A DNA stretch of 64,000 nucleotides from Variovorax ginsengisoli. GTDB taxonomy: Bacteria; Pseudomonadota; Gammaproteobacteria; Burkholderiales; Burkholderiaceae_C. Each line of letters opens with the position of its first letter. Position 1 is the stretch's first letter. The translations under genes were made by a program, and so were the position numbers. The notes under the pieces were generated by a model. That model had not been told where the DNA came from, did not search any database, and was given only the letters and a program-made list of their open reading frames with translations. This document shows positions 17,993 through 27,077 of this stretch, piece by piece. The stretch is from contig NZ_JAUJZH010000009.1 in the NCBI RefSeq assembly GCF_030486595.1, forward strand, positions 124,001 through 188,000, read 5' to 3'.

Positions 17993-18595
17993 ATGATTCC
18001 ACGGAATGCCATTCCTCTCCTGGTGTCCGCCGCGCTGCTGGCCACGGGATTCCCGACGACGGCGGCGGCGTGGGCTCGTGCCAACGCGTGGGGGGGCCGT
18101 ACGGTCGGCGGATTCGGTGGCTTCACGCACGACAACGCGTTCGGCGGCAGCACGACACACAGCTGGTATGGAGGAACGAGCCACACGAACCGCTTCGGTG
18201 GCACGACGACGGGCGCCTACGGAATGGGCGCCGTGCACACCACGGCGGGCGGCTTCACCACCTACCATCCACCGGCCTATGGATACGGCGGCTACGCGCC
18301 GTACTACCGACCCGTGGGCGTGCCGTACTACCACCCGGGCTGCTACTACGACTGCGGCGCCGCCGTGGCCGCCGGCGCCGCGGTCGGGCTGGCAGCGGGC
18401 GCGGTCGCCGGCGCGGCGATCGCACGGGCCAACACCATCCCGGCCTACCCGCTGGGCGCCGACTTTTCCACGCTGCCGGCCGGGGCGACCTATGTCGACC
18501 GCGGCGGCGTCACGTACTACCAGGTCGGCGGTTCCTGGTTCCGGCCTTCCTTCGGGGCCAACGGCGTCTACTACAGCGTCGTCGCGGCGCCCTGA
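17993..18595 (+). CDS. secreted Gly/Tyr-rich hypothetical protein
   Basis: 200 residues with a Sec signal (cut near AAAWA). The first half is Gly/Thr/His/Tyr-rich low-complexity (FGGFTHDNAFGGSTTHSWYGG). Then comes a short hydrophobic Ala/Gly helix around residues 122-142 and a C-terminal VTYYQVGGSWFRPSFG block seen in many small exported betaproteobacterial proteins of unknown function. It begins 21 bases after the DUF2092 gene. Confidence 0.75.
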   Translation: MIPRNAIPLLVSAALLATGFPTTAAAWARANAWGGRTVGGFGGFTHDNAFGGSTTHSWYGGTSHTNRFGGTTTGAYGMGAVHTTAGGFTTYHPPAYGYGGYAPYYRPVGVPYYHPGCYYDCGAAVAAGAAVGLAAGAVAGAAIARANTIPAYPLGADFSTLPAGATYVDRGGVTYYQVGGSWFRPSFGANGVYYSVVAAP

Positions 18596-18631
18596 CGGCC
18601 TCCCGAGTCGCGCGCGGTCAAAGGAGCAGGC

Positions 18632-19390
18632 ATGCACCGAGCCAGAGCTTCCATCGCCACCCGGCGGGTCGCGGGCATCGTTGCGGCCTTCGCGTCGCTG
18701 TCGGCCGCGGCGCAGGTTGCTCCTTCGCAGGACGCGTGGCAGTTCGAAATCATTCCCTACCTCTGGGCGCCGGGCATCTCGTCGGATCTTCGGCTCGGGC
18801 CCTTGCCTGGCAGCAGCTCGCACGTGAGCTCCACCGGCGTCCTCGGCGCCCTGGATTTCGGCGCCATGGGGACTCTGGAGGCCCGCCGCGGCCCATGGGG
18901 CGCGCTGCTCGACATGCAGTACGTCAAGCTCGGCGTGTCGCGGCAGGGCGTCCTGGGCGCCCCGCTCGGCCTGGACGTCGACTACACGCAGCAGATCTAC
19001 ACCCTGGCGGGCCTCTACCGCGTCCTCGACAGCCGGGTCGCGGTCGATCTGCTGGCGGGCGGACGCTACGTCAACGCCAGGACCGAGATCGACCTGGCCC
19101 CCCACCTGCCCGGGCCCCGCCGAGAGGATTCGGTCGGCTGGTGGAACGGCATCGTCGGCGCCCGCGTCATCGCACCGATCGACGACAAGTGGTCGCTGAT
19201 GGGCTACCTCGACGCCGGGTGGGGCAACTCGACGTCGAGCTGGGAAGCGATCGCCGGCGCCAGCTACCAATACTCGCCGTCGGTCTCCTTCAAGTTCGGC
19301 TATCGCTACCTGCGCTTCAGCCGCGACGAAGGGCTGCTGAACATGGTCGCGCTCGGTGGCCTGTTCGCGGGTGCCGGTTTCCGGTTCTGA
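18632..19390 (+). CDS. predicted outer-membrane beta-barrel protein
   Basis: 252 residues with a signal peptide ending SAAAQ. It has alternating amphipathic strands, WQFEIIPYLWAPGI near the start and a terminal aromatic residue (GAGFRF), features of small outer-membrane barrels. No specific transporter family is recognised. It lies in line with the DUF2092 and Gly-rich genes upstream and the sulfatase downstream. Confidence 0.8.
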   Translation: MHRARASIATRRVAGIVAAFASLSAAAQVAPSQDAWQFEIIPYLWAPGISSDLRLGPLPGSSSHVSSTGVLGALDFGAMGTLEARRGPWGALLDMQYVKLGVSRQGVLGAPLGLDVDYTQQIYTLAGLYRVLDSRVAVDLLAGGRYVNARTEIDLAPHLPGPRREDSVGWWNGIVGARVIAPIDDKWSLMGYLDAGWGNSTSSWEAIAGASYQYSPSVSFKFGYRYLRFSRDEGLLNMVALGGLFAGAGFRF

Positions 19391-19468
19391 CGGTGCCCGC
19401 TGCCTGACTTGCCTTTCCAGGTCGTTTGTTCGAGGTGACCTGGCACCTCTCCAACCCGAGGAAAAATC

Positions 19469-20959
19469 ATGACGACGAAAAAGCCCAACATCCTGATTCT
19501 CTGGGGCGATGACGTGGGCTGGTGGAACATCAGCTACAACAGCCGCGGCCAGATGGGATATCGCACGCCCCACATCGACCGCATCGCCAATGAAGGCGTC
19601 GCCTTCACCGACTACTACGCGCAGCAGAGCTGTACCGCGGGCCGGGCCGCGTTCATCACGGGCCAGAACCCGATCCGGACCGGCCTCACGAAAGTCGGCA
19701 TGCCGGGTGCCGCCGTGGGCCTGCAGAAAGAGGACCCGACGATCGCCGAGCTGCTGAAGCCGCACGGGTACACCTGCGGGCAGTTCGGCAAGAACCACCT
19801 GGGCGACAAGGACGAGTACCTGCCCACGATGCACGGATTCGACGAATTCTTCGGCAACCTCTACCACCTCAATGCCGAGGAAGAACCCGAGGACCCGGAC
19901 TATCCGAAGGACCCTGCATTCAAGAAGCGCTTCGGCCCGCGCGGCGTGCTGCATTGCCTGGCCGACGGCAAGGGCGGGCAGACCATCGAGGACACCGGCG
20001 CGTTGACGAAGAAGCGCATGGAGACCGTCGACGACGAGACGACGGAGAAGGCGCTGAAGTTCATCGACAAGTGCCATGCGGACGGCAAGCCCTTCTTCCT
20101 CTGGTACAACACGACGGCCATGCACTTCAGGACGCACTGCGCCGAGAAGCACAAGGGCAAGAGCGGCGGCCAGGGCGACTACAACGACGTGATGGTGGCG
20201 CACGACGAGCACATCGGCGAGATGCTCGACAAGCTCGACCAGCTCGGCATCGCCGATGACACCATCGTCATGTATTCGACGGACAACGGCCCGCACTACA
20301 ACAGCTGGCCCGACGCCGGCATTACGCCCTTCCGGGCCGAGAAGAACACCAACTGGGAAGGCGGCTGGCGGGTGCCGTGCTTCGTTCGCTGGCCCGGCAA
20401 GTTCAAGGCCGGCACGGTCATCAACGGCATCGTGTCGCACCAGGACTGGATGCCGACGCTGCTGGCCGCGGCCGGCGAGGAAGACATCAAGGAGAAGCTC
20501 GTCAAGGGCTGCAAGATCGGCGAGAAGGACTTCAAGGTGCACCTCGACGGCTACAACATGCTGCCCTACCTGAGCGGGCAGGCGAAGGAGAGCCCGAGAG
20601 AGTCGTTCTTCTACATCAGCGACGACGGCGACATCATGGCCATCCGCATGAAGGACTGGAAGGTCGTGCTGATGGAGCAGCGCGCGAAGACCCTGCAATG
20701 CTGGTTCGAGCCCTTCGTGAGATACCGGGCGCCGAAGATGTTCAACCTGCGGCGCGACCCGTTCGAGCGGGCCGACGAGAACTCGAACACCTACTGGGAC
20801 TGGGTCATCTCGCATGCCTACATCGTCTACGCGATGCAGGGCGCGGTGGCGCAGCAGATCGAGGCCTTCGTGAAGTTCCCGCCGCGGCAGAAGCCGGCCG
20901 CCTTCAATCTCGACGAGGTCATGCGCAAGCTGCAGGAATCATCGAGCGCGGCCCACTGA
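19469..20959 (+). CDS. arylsulfatase-family hydrolase
   Basis: 496 residues. The formylglycine signature is C55-T-A-G-R59, metal-binding D14-D15 lie in LWGDDVGWW, and a later STDNGPH block completes the site. The Cys-type signature needs conversion to formylglycine; no maturase gene is visible here. There is no signal peptide, so the enzyme is probably cytoplasmic despite its envelope-protein neighbours. Substrate unknown (sulfate or possibly phosphonate esters). Confidence 0.88.
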   Translation: MTTKKPNILILWGDDVGWWNISYNSRGQMGYRTPHIDRIANEGVAFTDYYAQQSCTAGRAAFITGQNPIRTGLTKVGMPGAAVGLQKEDPTIAELLKPHGYTCGQFGKNHLGDKDEYLPTMHGFDEFFGNLYHLNAEEEPEDPDYPKDPAFKKRFGPRGVLHCLADGKGGQTIEDTGALTKKRMETVDDETTEKALKFIDKCHADGKPFFLWYNTTAMHFRTHCAEKHKGKSGGQGDYNDVMVAHDEHIGEMLDKLDQLGIADDTIVMYSTDNGPHYNSWPDAGITPFRAEKNTNWEGGWRVPCFVRWPGKFKAGTVINGIVSHQDWMPTLLAAAGEEDIKEKLVKGCKIGEKDFKVHLDGYNMLPYLSGQAKESPRESFFYISDDGDIMAIRMKDWKVVLMEQRAKTLQCWFEPFVRYRAPKMFNLRRDPFERADENSNTYWDWVISHAYIVYAMQGAVAQQIEAFVKFPPRQKPAAFNLDEVMRKLQESSSAAH

Positions 20960-20980
20960 GGCGCTGCCTGAAAGCCCGCC

Positions 20981-21451
20981 ATGGCGATCTCCGTCCAGCT
21001 GACCGTCAACGGCAAGCCGGAGACGCTGCGGGCCGACGACCCGGCCATGCCCTTGCTCTATGCCTTGCGCAACCAGCTCGGCCTGCACGGCTTGCACTTC
21101 GGCTGCGGGCTGGCGCAATGCGGCGCTTGCACCGTGCACTACGACGGCGAGCCGCTGCGCAGCTGCGTGATGCCGCTGTCGGCAGTGGCCGGCGCCCGCA
21201 TCGTGACGCTCGAAGGCCTCGGCACGCCGGACCGGCCGCATCCCCTCCAGCAGGCCTTCGTCGACGAGCAGGCGGCGCAGTGCGGCTACTGCATCAACGG
21301 GATGATCATGCAGGCGGCGGGGTTGCTGGCGTCCAACCCGCATCCGACGGAGCAGCAGGTGCGGCAGGCGCTGGCCGCCAACCTGTGCAAATGCGGCACG
21401 CACGTGCGCATCCTGCGCGCGGTGATGCGCGTGGCGGACCGCAAACCCTGA
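20981..21451 (+). CDS. [2Fe-2S] subunit of a molybdenum hydroxylase (IorA-like)
   Basis: 156 residues with both cluster-binding sets: C42, C47, C50 and C62 (plant-type) and C101, C104, C136 and C138 (second cluster). Matches the small subunit of the two-subunit isoquinoline oxidoreductase-type branch of the xanthine dehydrogenase family. It carries no signal and would be exported with its Tat partner by hitchhiking. Electrons go from the Mo centre through these clusters to a cytochrome c. The next gene starts 10 bases later. Confidence 0.92.
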   Translation: MAISVQLTVNGKPETLRADDPAMPLLYALRNQLGLHGLHFGCGLAQCGACTVHYDGEPLRSCVMPLSAVAGARIVTLEGLGTPDRPHPLQQAFVDEQAAQCGYCINGMIMQAAGLLASNPHPTEQQVRQALAANLCKCGTHVRILRAVMRVADRKP

Positions 21452-21461
21452 AGGGCGCGAG

Positions 21462-23699
21462 ATGGCCGCGCCCCCGGTTCCCCTGTCACGGCGCGCGATG
21501 CTCCGAGCCGGTGGGGCGCTCGCGGTGGGCTTCACCCTCCGAGTCCCAGCCCAGGCAGCCAACGAGTCGCCGGCAGGCAGGGCGGCGCGCGGTCGCGTCG
21601 TCTCTGCGGACGAGGTCGATGGTTTCATCGTGATCGACGGGCAAGGCGGCGTCACGCTCTATAGCGGCAAGGTCGAACTGGGCACCGGCGCGCTCACCGC
21701 GTTGACGCAGATGGCGGCCGAGGAACTCTCGCTGCCATTCGAGCGCTTGACACCGGTACAAGGCGACACGCTGCTCACGCCCGACCAGCGGCCGACCTAT
21801 GCGAGCTTGTCGGTGCAGCAGGGCGGCATGCAGATCCGGCGCGCCGCGGCAACGGCGCGCGAAGCCCTGATCGAGCGGGCGGCGCGGCAACTCGGCACGA
21901 CCAAGGCGGCGCTGCGCGCGCAGGGCGGCCGGGTGCTCCCCGTGACGGGAGGCGGGGAGGGGCTGTCCTATGCCGAGCTGGTGGCGGGTGCGAGCCTCTC
22001 GCTGCCTGTCGATCCAGCGGCGCCTCTGAAGGACCCACGCGACTACACGGTCGTCGGCAAGCCCGTTCCTCGGCTCGACATTCCGGCCAAGGTCTTCGGC
22101 CGCTTCGATTTCGTCCATGACGTCCGCATGCCCGGCATGCTGCATGCGCGCATGGTGCATCCCGCGTCGGCCGGCGCCAGCCTTGAAGCCTTCGACGACG
22201 CGCCGTGCAAGCGAATTCCGGGCTATCTGCGCACGGTGCGCAGAGGCGACTTCCTCGCCGTCGTCGCGACGGACGAATGGGCGGCGGTTCGCGCGTCGAC
22301 CGCCCTCGTGGCGCGCTGGAGCGCATGGGCCGGCCTGCCCGACGAGGCCCGTCTGGTCGAGTATCAGCGCGGCGCGAAGGTCGACCGCGACCAGGTGTTG
22401 CAGGCGCACGGCGTCACCGCCGGCGGCGCGGCCGAGGCGGGACGCCAGCTGCGCGCCAGCTACGACTTCCCGCTCAACACCCACGGCTCGATCGGGCCTT
22501 CGTGCGCGGTCGCCGACTTCAATGACGGCCAGCTTACCGTGTGGACGCCGTCGCAGGCTGCTCATCTGCTGCAGAAGCAATTGGCCAGCATGTTGGGTCT
22601 GGCCCCCGGGAAGGTGCGCTGCATCTACGTCGAAGGCGCCGGTTGCTATGGACGCAACGGCTCCGACGATTGCAGTTCCGAGGCGGCCTTCATCGCGCTG
22701 CAACTTGGCCGCCCAGTGCGGCTGCAGTGGATGCGCGCCGACGAGCACGGCTGGGACCCCAAGGGGCCACCGACCCTGCTCGACTACCGGGCCACGCTCG
22801 ACGCAGAAGGGCGCATCGCGGCCTGGGATGCCGACATCTATCTGCCCGAGCGGCCGATGCGTCGCTCGGGCGCGACACTGCTGGGTGCCGTGCTGGCGGG
22901 GCTGCCGCGTTACGGGTCAGACGAAGGCATCTATGACCCGGGCCTGGGCATTCCCTACGCGCTCCCCGACAACCGGCTCACGGCCCACTGGCTCGTCGAC
23001 ACCCCGCTGCCCGCCGCATGGATCCGCGCGCCCGGCCGCATGCAGAACACCTTCGGCACGGAGAGTTTTCTGGACGAGATCGCGGCGGCGACGGGCACCG
23101 ATCCCTTCGAGTTGCGGATGCGGCACCTGAGCGACCCGCGCGGCCGCGAGCTGATGGAGCGGCTGCGCAGCTTCGCCCGCTGGGAGCCGCGTGCTTCCCG
23201 CCCGCGCGACCCCGGCGAGCTTGCGCGCGGACGCGGCATCTCCTACGCCAAGTACGAGCTGGTGCGCACCTACGTCGGCGTGGTCGCGGACGTCGAGGTG
23301 CATCGCCCGACCGGCGCGATCCGTGTCCTGCGCGTCGCGGTCGTCCACGACTGCGGCCAGATCATCAACCCCGACGGCCTGCGCAACCAGATCGAAGGCA
23401 ACGTGGTGCAGACCGTCAGCCGCACCCTCGTCGAGCAGTTGCGCTTCAACCGCAGCGCCGTCACCAGCCTTGACTGGGCCAGCTACCCGATTCTCACGTT
23501 TCCGGGCGTGCCCGAAGTCGCCATCGAGCTGATCGATCGGCCGACCGAGGTGCCATGGGGCGCCGGGGAGCCCACTACCTCGGTGATTCCGTCCGCCATC
23601 GCCAACGCGGTCTTCGACGCCAGCGGCGTGCGCCTGCGCTCGGTGCCGTTTCGGCCCGCGGTGGTCCTTGCCGCGCTCGCGCAGGTCGAAAAGAAGTGA
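21462..23699 (+). CDS. Tat-exported molybdopterin subunit, xanthine dehydrogenase family (IorB-like)
   Basis: 745 residues. A twin-arginine signal is at the start (LSRRAMLRAGGALAVGF, R10-R11), so the holoenzyme is periplasmic. The catalytic base motif is GAGEP in PWGAGEPTTSV near the C-terminus. No FAD subunit is encoded, as in IorAB and aldehyde/nicotinate dehydrogenases that donate to cytochrome c. Substrate could be an aldehyde or N-heterocycle. The genes that follow encode an oxidase and a cytochrome, suggesting a dedicated electron outlet. Confidence 0.9.
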   Translation: MAAPPVPLSRRAMLRAGGALAVGFTLRVPAQAANESPAGRAARGRVVSADEVDGFIVIDGQGGVTLYSGKVELGTGALTALTQMAAEELSLPFERLTPVQGDTLLTPDQRPTYASLSVQQGGMQIRRAAATAREALIERAARQLGTTKAALRAQGGRVLPVTGGGEGLSYAELVAGASLSLPVDPAAPLKDPRDYTVVGKPVPRLDIPAKVFGRFDFVHDVRMPGMLHARMVHPASAGASLEAFDDAPCKRIPGYLRTVRRGDFLAVVATDEWAAVRASTALVARWSAWAGLPDEARLVEYQRGAKVDRDQVLQAHGVTAGGAAEAGRQLRASYDFPLNTHGSIGPSCAVADFNDGQLTVWTPSQAAHLLQKQLASMLGLAPGKVRCIYVEGAGCYGRNGSDDCSSEAAFIALQLGRPVRLQWMRADEHGWDPKGPPTLLDYRATLDAEGRIAAWDADIYLPERPMRRSGATLLGAVLAGLPRYGSDEGIYDPGLGIPYALPDNRLTAHWLVDTPLPAAWIRAPGRMQNTFGTESFLDEIAAATGTDPFELRMRHLSDPRGRELMERLRSFARWEPRASRPRDPGELARGRGISYAKYELVRTYVGVVADVEVHRPTGAIRVLRVAVVHDCGQIINPDGLRNQIEGNVVQTVSRTLVEQLRFNRSAVTSLDWASYPILTFPGVPEVAIELIDRPTEVPWGAGEPTTSVIPSAIANAVFDASGVRLRSVPFRPAVVLAALAQVEKK

Positions 23700-23704
23700 C
23701 CGCC

Positions 23705-23920
23705 ATGCCATCGCACGACGCGACATCGACGGAGCATGTCTCGGCCTCGTTCCTGGCCGAGAACGTCGCCTTCCACGGCAGTCCGCAGGAGATCGAGCGC
23801 ATCGGCGATTCCGGCCCGAGCGGCGCCTTCGCGGTCGCCGGGCTGGCGGTGTTCGTGCTGCTGGTGCTCTGGATCGCCTTCTTCTTCTTCATCTTCGCGC
23901 CGCGGGGCAGCAGTGGCTGA
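23705..23920 (+). CDS. small single-span membrane protein of the oxidase operon
   Basis: 71 residues: soluble N-terminus and one hydrophobic helix (about 43-65, VAGLAVFVLLVLWIAFFFFIF). It sits between the molybdenum hydroxylase and oxidase subunit II; its stop codon overlaps the GTG start of the latter. In ba3-type oxidases a one-helix subunit IIa is known, so it may play that part; this is inference from place and topology. Confidence 0.7.
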   Translation: MPSHDATSTEHVSASFLAENVAFHGSPQEIERIGDSGPSGAFAVAGLAVFVLLVLWIAFFFFIFAPRGSSG

Positions 23921-24467
23921 GGTCGACCTGCTCCGCGGCGTGACCGACGGCTCCGAGCGCCGCTGGGCGCGCTTGGTGGCGGTCGTCGTCGCGCTGGTGG
24001 TGACGCTGATGATCTACAGCGGCCTGCACTGGAGCGCGATCGCGCCCGCGCCGGTGCAGGCGATCGATGCCGCCACGCTGCACCTGTCGGGCGAATTCAT
24101 GGAGGCCAACCTGGGCACCGCCATCCAGCCCGACGGCTCGGCGGTGGTGCGCGTGCTGGCACAGCAATATGCGTTCGTGCCCGCCTGCATCGTCGTGCCG
24201 GCGAACACGCCGGTCACCTTCCGCATCACCAGCCCGGACGTGGTGCACGGCTTTCTGATCGTCGGCACCAACGTCAACAGCATGGTGGTACCGGGCTACG
24301 TGGCCGAGTTGCGCACCCGCTTCGATCGCGCCGGCGAGCATGTCATGCCATGCCACGAATACTGCAGCGTCGGCCACGAAGGCATGTGGGCGCGCGTGAA
24401 GGTGCTCGAGCGCGCCGAGTTCGACCGCCTGCACGGCAGTGCGCAGAGGGCCTCCTGTGCAGGGTAG
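23913..24467 (+). CDS. ba3-type cytochrome c oxidase subunit II
   Basis: 184 residues: one membrane anchor (residues about 18-38) and a cupredoxin domain with the CuA site CHEYCSVGHEGMW (Cx3Cx3H). The single anchor and short length fit family-B (ba3) oxidases. Start chosen at GTG 23913, which overlaps the preceding stop; an open extension upstream in this frame is the shadow of the small membrane protein. CuA receives electrons from a cytochrome c, probably the one two genes downstream. Confidence 0.88.
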   Translation: MAEVDLLRGVTDGSERRWARLVAVVVALVVTLMIYSGLHWSAIAPAPVQAIDAATLHLSGEFMEANLGTAIQPDGSAVVRVLAQQYAFVPACIVVPANTPVTFRITSPDVVHGFLIVGTNVNSMVVPGYVAELRTRFDRAGEHVMPCHEYCSVGHEGMWARVKVLERAEFDRLHGSAQRASCAG

Positions 24468-26070
24468 CCGCAAGCTCGTGCTGGCCCACTTCGGGGCGGC
24501 CTTCGCGATGCTGGCATTCGCGATTCCGCTCGGTGCCTGGCAGATGCTGGTGCGCAGTCCGCTGCACCGCTGGGTCGACCCCGAGCGCTACTACATCGCC
24601 GTGACGGCCCATGGCAGCACGCTCGCCTATATCTTCCCGACGTTGATCGCGATGGGTTTCGGCTATGCCGTGTGCGCGGTCGCGCTGGGCCGGCCGATGC
24701 GCGGCATGGCCATGGCGTGGCTGTCGCTCTGGCTGGTGCTCGGCGGCGCCGCCATGGCGCTGCTGACCGTGGCTGGCGGCAAGGCGACAGTGCTCTACAC
24801 CTTCTATCCGCCGCTGCTCGCGAGCGCCTGGTACTACCTCGGCATCCTGTGCGCGGTCGCTGGATCGTGGATCTGGGTCTGGCTCATGGTGTGGCACTTC
24901 AGGCAATGGAAACGCGACCATCCGGGCCTGCCGGTGCCGCTGGCGATGTTCGCCACCACCGCCGCGGCGCTGCTATGGGCCTGGACCTCGCTCGGGGTCG
25001 GCTCGGAGATCTTGTTCCTGATCCTGCCCAATGCCTTCGGCTGGACGACCTCCATCGATCCAGGCCTGGCCCGCGTGCTGTTTTCCTGGACCCTGCATGC
25101 CATCGTCTATTTCTGGCTCATGCCGGCCTACATCGCGTTCTACGTGCTGCTGCCGCAGGCCGCGGGCGGGCGCCTCTACAGCGACCGGATGGGCCGCATC
25201 GCCTTCCTGCAGCTGCTGGTGTTCTCGATGCCGATCGGGCTGCATCACCTCTTCACCGACCCGCAGGTCGGCGCCGGCTTCAAGTTCCTGCATGCGGTGT
25301 TCACGGGCATGGTGGCGGTGCCGACGCTGCTCACGATCTTCACAATCTGCGCTTCGCTGGAGATCGCAGGGCGGCTGCGCGGCGGCCGCGGCCTGTTCGG
25401 CTGGGTGGCGGCATTGCCCTGGCAGCAGCCGATGGTGCTGGCCTCGGGCCTGTCGCTGCTGATGCTCGGGCTGGGCGGCGCCGGCGGGCTCATCAACATG
25501 AGCTACGCGATGAATGCGACGGTGCACAACACGCAGTTCGTCACGGCGCACTTCCACCTGATCTTCGGCGGCGCGGTGGTCATCATGTACTTTGCCATCG
25601 CCTACGAGCTGTGGCCGCGGCTCACCGGCAGGGCGTTGCCGTCGGCGCTCATGCGGCTGCAGCTGTGGAGCTGGTTCGCGGGCATGCTGATCGTGACGCT
25701 GCCATGGCACGTCGTCGGCCTCATGGGACAACCCAGGCGCATGTCCTACTACGACTACACGGACCCGGCGCTGGCGCCGCAGGCGATCTGGGTCGCGCTG
25801 TCTGCAGTCGGCGGCTTCGTGCTCGTGCTCTCGACGCTGCTGCTGGTCGGCATGCTGCTCGCTTCGTTCCGAAGAGGCATCAGCGTGCAGCCACCGTTGC
25901 GCTTCTCGCTCGCCATCGATCCGCCGCGCAGCCTGCCTGCGTCCTTGAACGGATTCGGCGTCTGGGTGGTGCTGGTGGCGGCGCTCACGGTGACCAACTA
26001 CGGCTTTCCGATTGCGCAGGCGCTGGCGGCGCGCGGCAGTGCGGTGGCGGCATTCCCGACGGGGGGGTGA
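24457..26070 (+). CDS. ba3-type cytochrome c oxidase subunit I
   Basis: 537 residues, about 13 membrane segments. Haem and copper ligands are visible: AHGSTLAYIF (low-spin haem His), LHAIVYFWLMPAY with the HxxxY pair expected of the Tyr-His crosslink, LHHLFTDP (two CuB His), and VHNTQFVTAHFHLIFGG (haem ligands). This arrangement is family-B haem-copper oxidase. It reduces oxygen at the inner membrane. The GTG at 24457 overlaps the end of subunit II; an alternative ATG lies at 24439. Confidence 0.88.
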   Translation: MQGSRKLVLAHFGAAFAMLAFAIPLGAWQMLVRSPLHRWVDPERYYIAVTAHGSTLAYIFPTLIAMGFGYAVCAVALGRPMRGMAMAWLSLWLVLGGAAMALLTVAGGKATVLYTFYPPLLASAWYYLGILCAVAGSWIWVWLMVWHFRQWKRDHPGLPVPLAMFATTAAALLWAWTSLGVGSEILFLILPNAFGWTTSIDPGLARVLFSWTLHAIVYFWLMPAYIAFYVLLPQAAGGRLYSDRMGRIAFLQLLVFSMPIGLHHLFTDPQVGAGFKFLHAVFTGMVAVPTLLTIFTICASLEIAGRLRGGRGLFGWVAALPWQQPMVLASGLSLLMLGLGGAGGLINMSYAMNATVHNTQFVTAHFHLIFGGAVVIMYFAIAYELWPRLTGRALPSALMRLQLWSWFAGMLIVTLPWHVVGLMGQPRRMSYYDYTDPALAPQAIWVALSAVGGFVLVLSTLLLVGMLLASFRRGISVQPPLRFSLAIDPPRSLPASLNGFGVWVVLVAALTVTNYGFPIAQALAARGSAVAAFPTGG

Positions 26071-26930
26071 TGACCACCGGCTCGCGACCGCCCCCTCGCG
26101 ACCGCAGGTTCGCGGTCTGGATCGGATCGATCGCGGCGCTGCTGGTCGCCGCCACGGCAGCGGGATTCGTCTGGCTGCCGGCGGTACAGGCCGGGCGCGA
26201 CGGGCCCGGCTTGTGGGACGCGATCTGCAGTGCGATCGGGCTGCCCTCGCGCGGCGCGCGCGCCGTCGCGGTCGCGGGCGCCGAGCCGGCATCGAACGTG
26301 GCCTGGACCGCTGCCACGCAGCAGCTGCTCGCGGGCGCGAATCCTGGCCGGGGCGCCGCGCTGGCTGCAGCATCCTGCAACGGCTGCCACGGACCGGCCG
26401 GCGTGAGCGACGACGCCATCTTCCCGAATCTTGCGCGCCAGAGCAGGGCCTCGATCTACAAACAGCTGCAGGACTTCAAGAGCGGGCGACGCGATCCGGC
26501 CGTGATGGGCGCGTATGTGGCCGCTCTGAGCGATGGTGACCTGAGCGATCTGGCTGCGCACTATGCGGGCCTGCCCGTGCCGGGCACGGCGCGGGGCCAA
26601 GGGCAGGCGCAGCAGGCCCCGGTCGATGCCGCGACGCTGCGGCTGGTCGACCATGGCGATCCCATGCGCGGCATCGCGGCCTGCGCCGCCTGCCATGGAC
26701 CCATGGGATTCACCGCCGCCGCACCGCGGCTCGAGGGCCAGCAGCGGGCCTACCTCGAGGTCCAACTGGAAGCGCTCGCCAGCGGCGCAAGGCACAACGA
26801 CATCGGCGCGCAGATGCGCGGCATCGCTCGCCAGCTGACGGCGCGGGAGATCAGTGGGCTGGCCGCCTACTACGCGGCCGCGCCCGCCGGCGAAACCGAT
26901 TCGCGATCGAAGTCGACTCGCACGAAGTAG
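26070..26930 (+). CDS. di-haem cytochrome c
   Basis: 286 residues: N-terminal membrane anchor (about 14-40) and two class I cytochrome c domains with CNGCH (C103, C106, H107) and CAACH (C205, C208, H209). The ATG overlaps the stop of oxidase subunit I (TGATG). It is the probable link from the periplasmic molybdenum hydroxylase to CuA of the oxidase. The C-terminus is basic. Last gene of the six-gene operon. Confidence 0.9.
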   Translation: MTTGSRPPPRDRRFAVWIGSIAALLVAATAAGFVWLPAVQAGRDGPGLWDAICSAIGLPSRGARAVAVAGAEPASNVAWTAATQQLLAGANPGRGAALAAASCNGCHGPAGVSDDAIFPNLARQSRASIYKQLQDFKSGRRDPAVMGAYVAALSDGDLSDLAAHYAGLPVPGTARGQGQAQQAPVDAATLRLVDHGDPMRGIAACAACHGPMGFTAAAPRLEGQQRAYLEVQLEALASGARHNDIGAQMRGIARQLTAREISGLAAYYAAAPAGETDSRSKSTRTK

Positions 26931-26952
26931 TCCTGGAATCGGGGCTGCGCGG

Positions 26953-27012
26953 CCACGTACGTGGGTGTAGGTAGGCGCCCCTCTGGATGTTCGCCCCCCG
27001 AACTTTCACAAT
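26953..27012 (+). promoter_or_regulatory. CACGTACGTG-family promoter element, copy 3
   Basis: CCACGTACGTGG at 26953-26964, weakened half-site TAGGTAGGCG at 26968-26977, CTGGAT at 26983-26988, and -10-like CACAAT at 27007-27012. The Cys-rich secreted protein gene starts at 27078. Confidence 0.75.
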
Positions 27013-27077
27013 GGAACGCCGGGCGTGTCGAGAGTCACTCGACCCGCCCGGACCATTCAACCTGTTGGGGACATGCA

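Noticed and set aside
17075..20815. 1246-codon minus-strand open frame opposite the DUF2092-sulfatase genes
   Set aside because: Plus-strand frames there have signal peptides, a sulfatase active site and sensible spacing; the minus frame has none of these.
24672..26930. 752-codon plus-strand frame covering oxidase subunit I and the cytochrome
   Set aside because: Only its last third is protein-like and equals the cytochrome; the rest is out of frame with the oxidase subunit, whose ligands are in the other frame.
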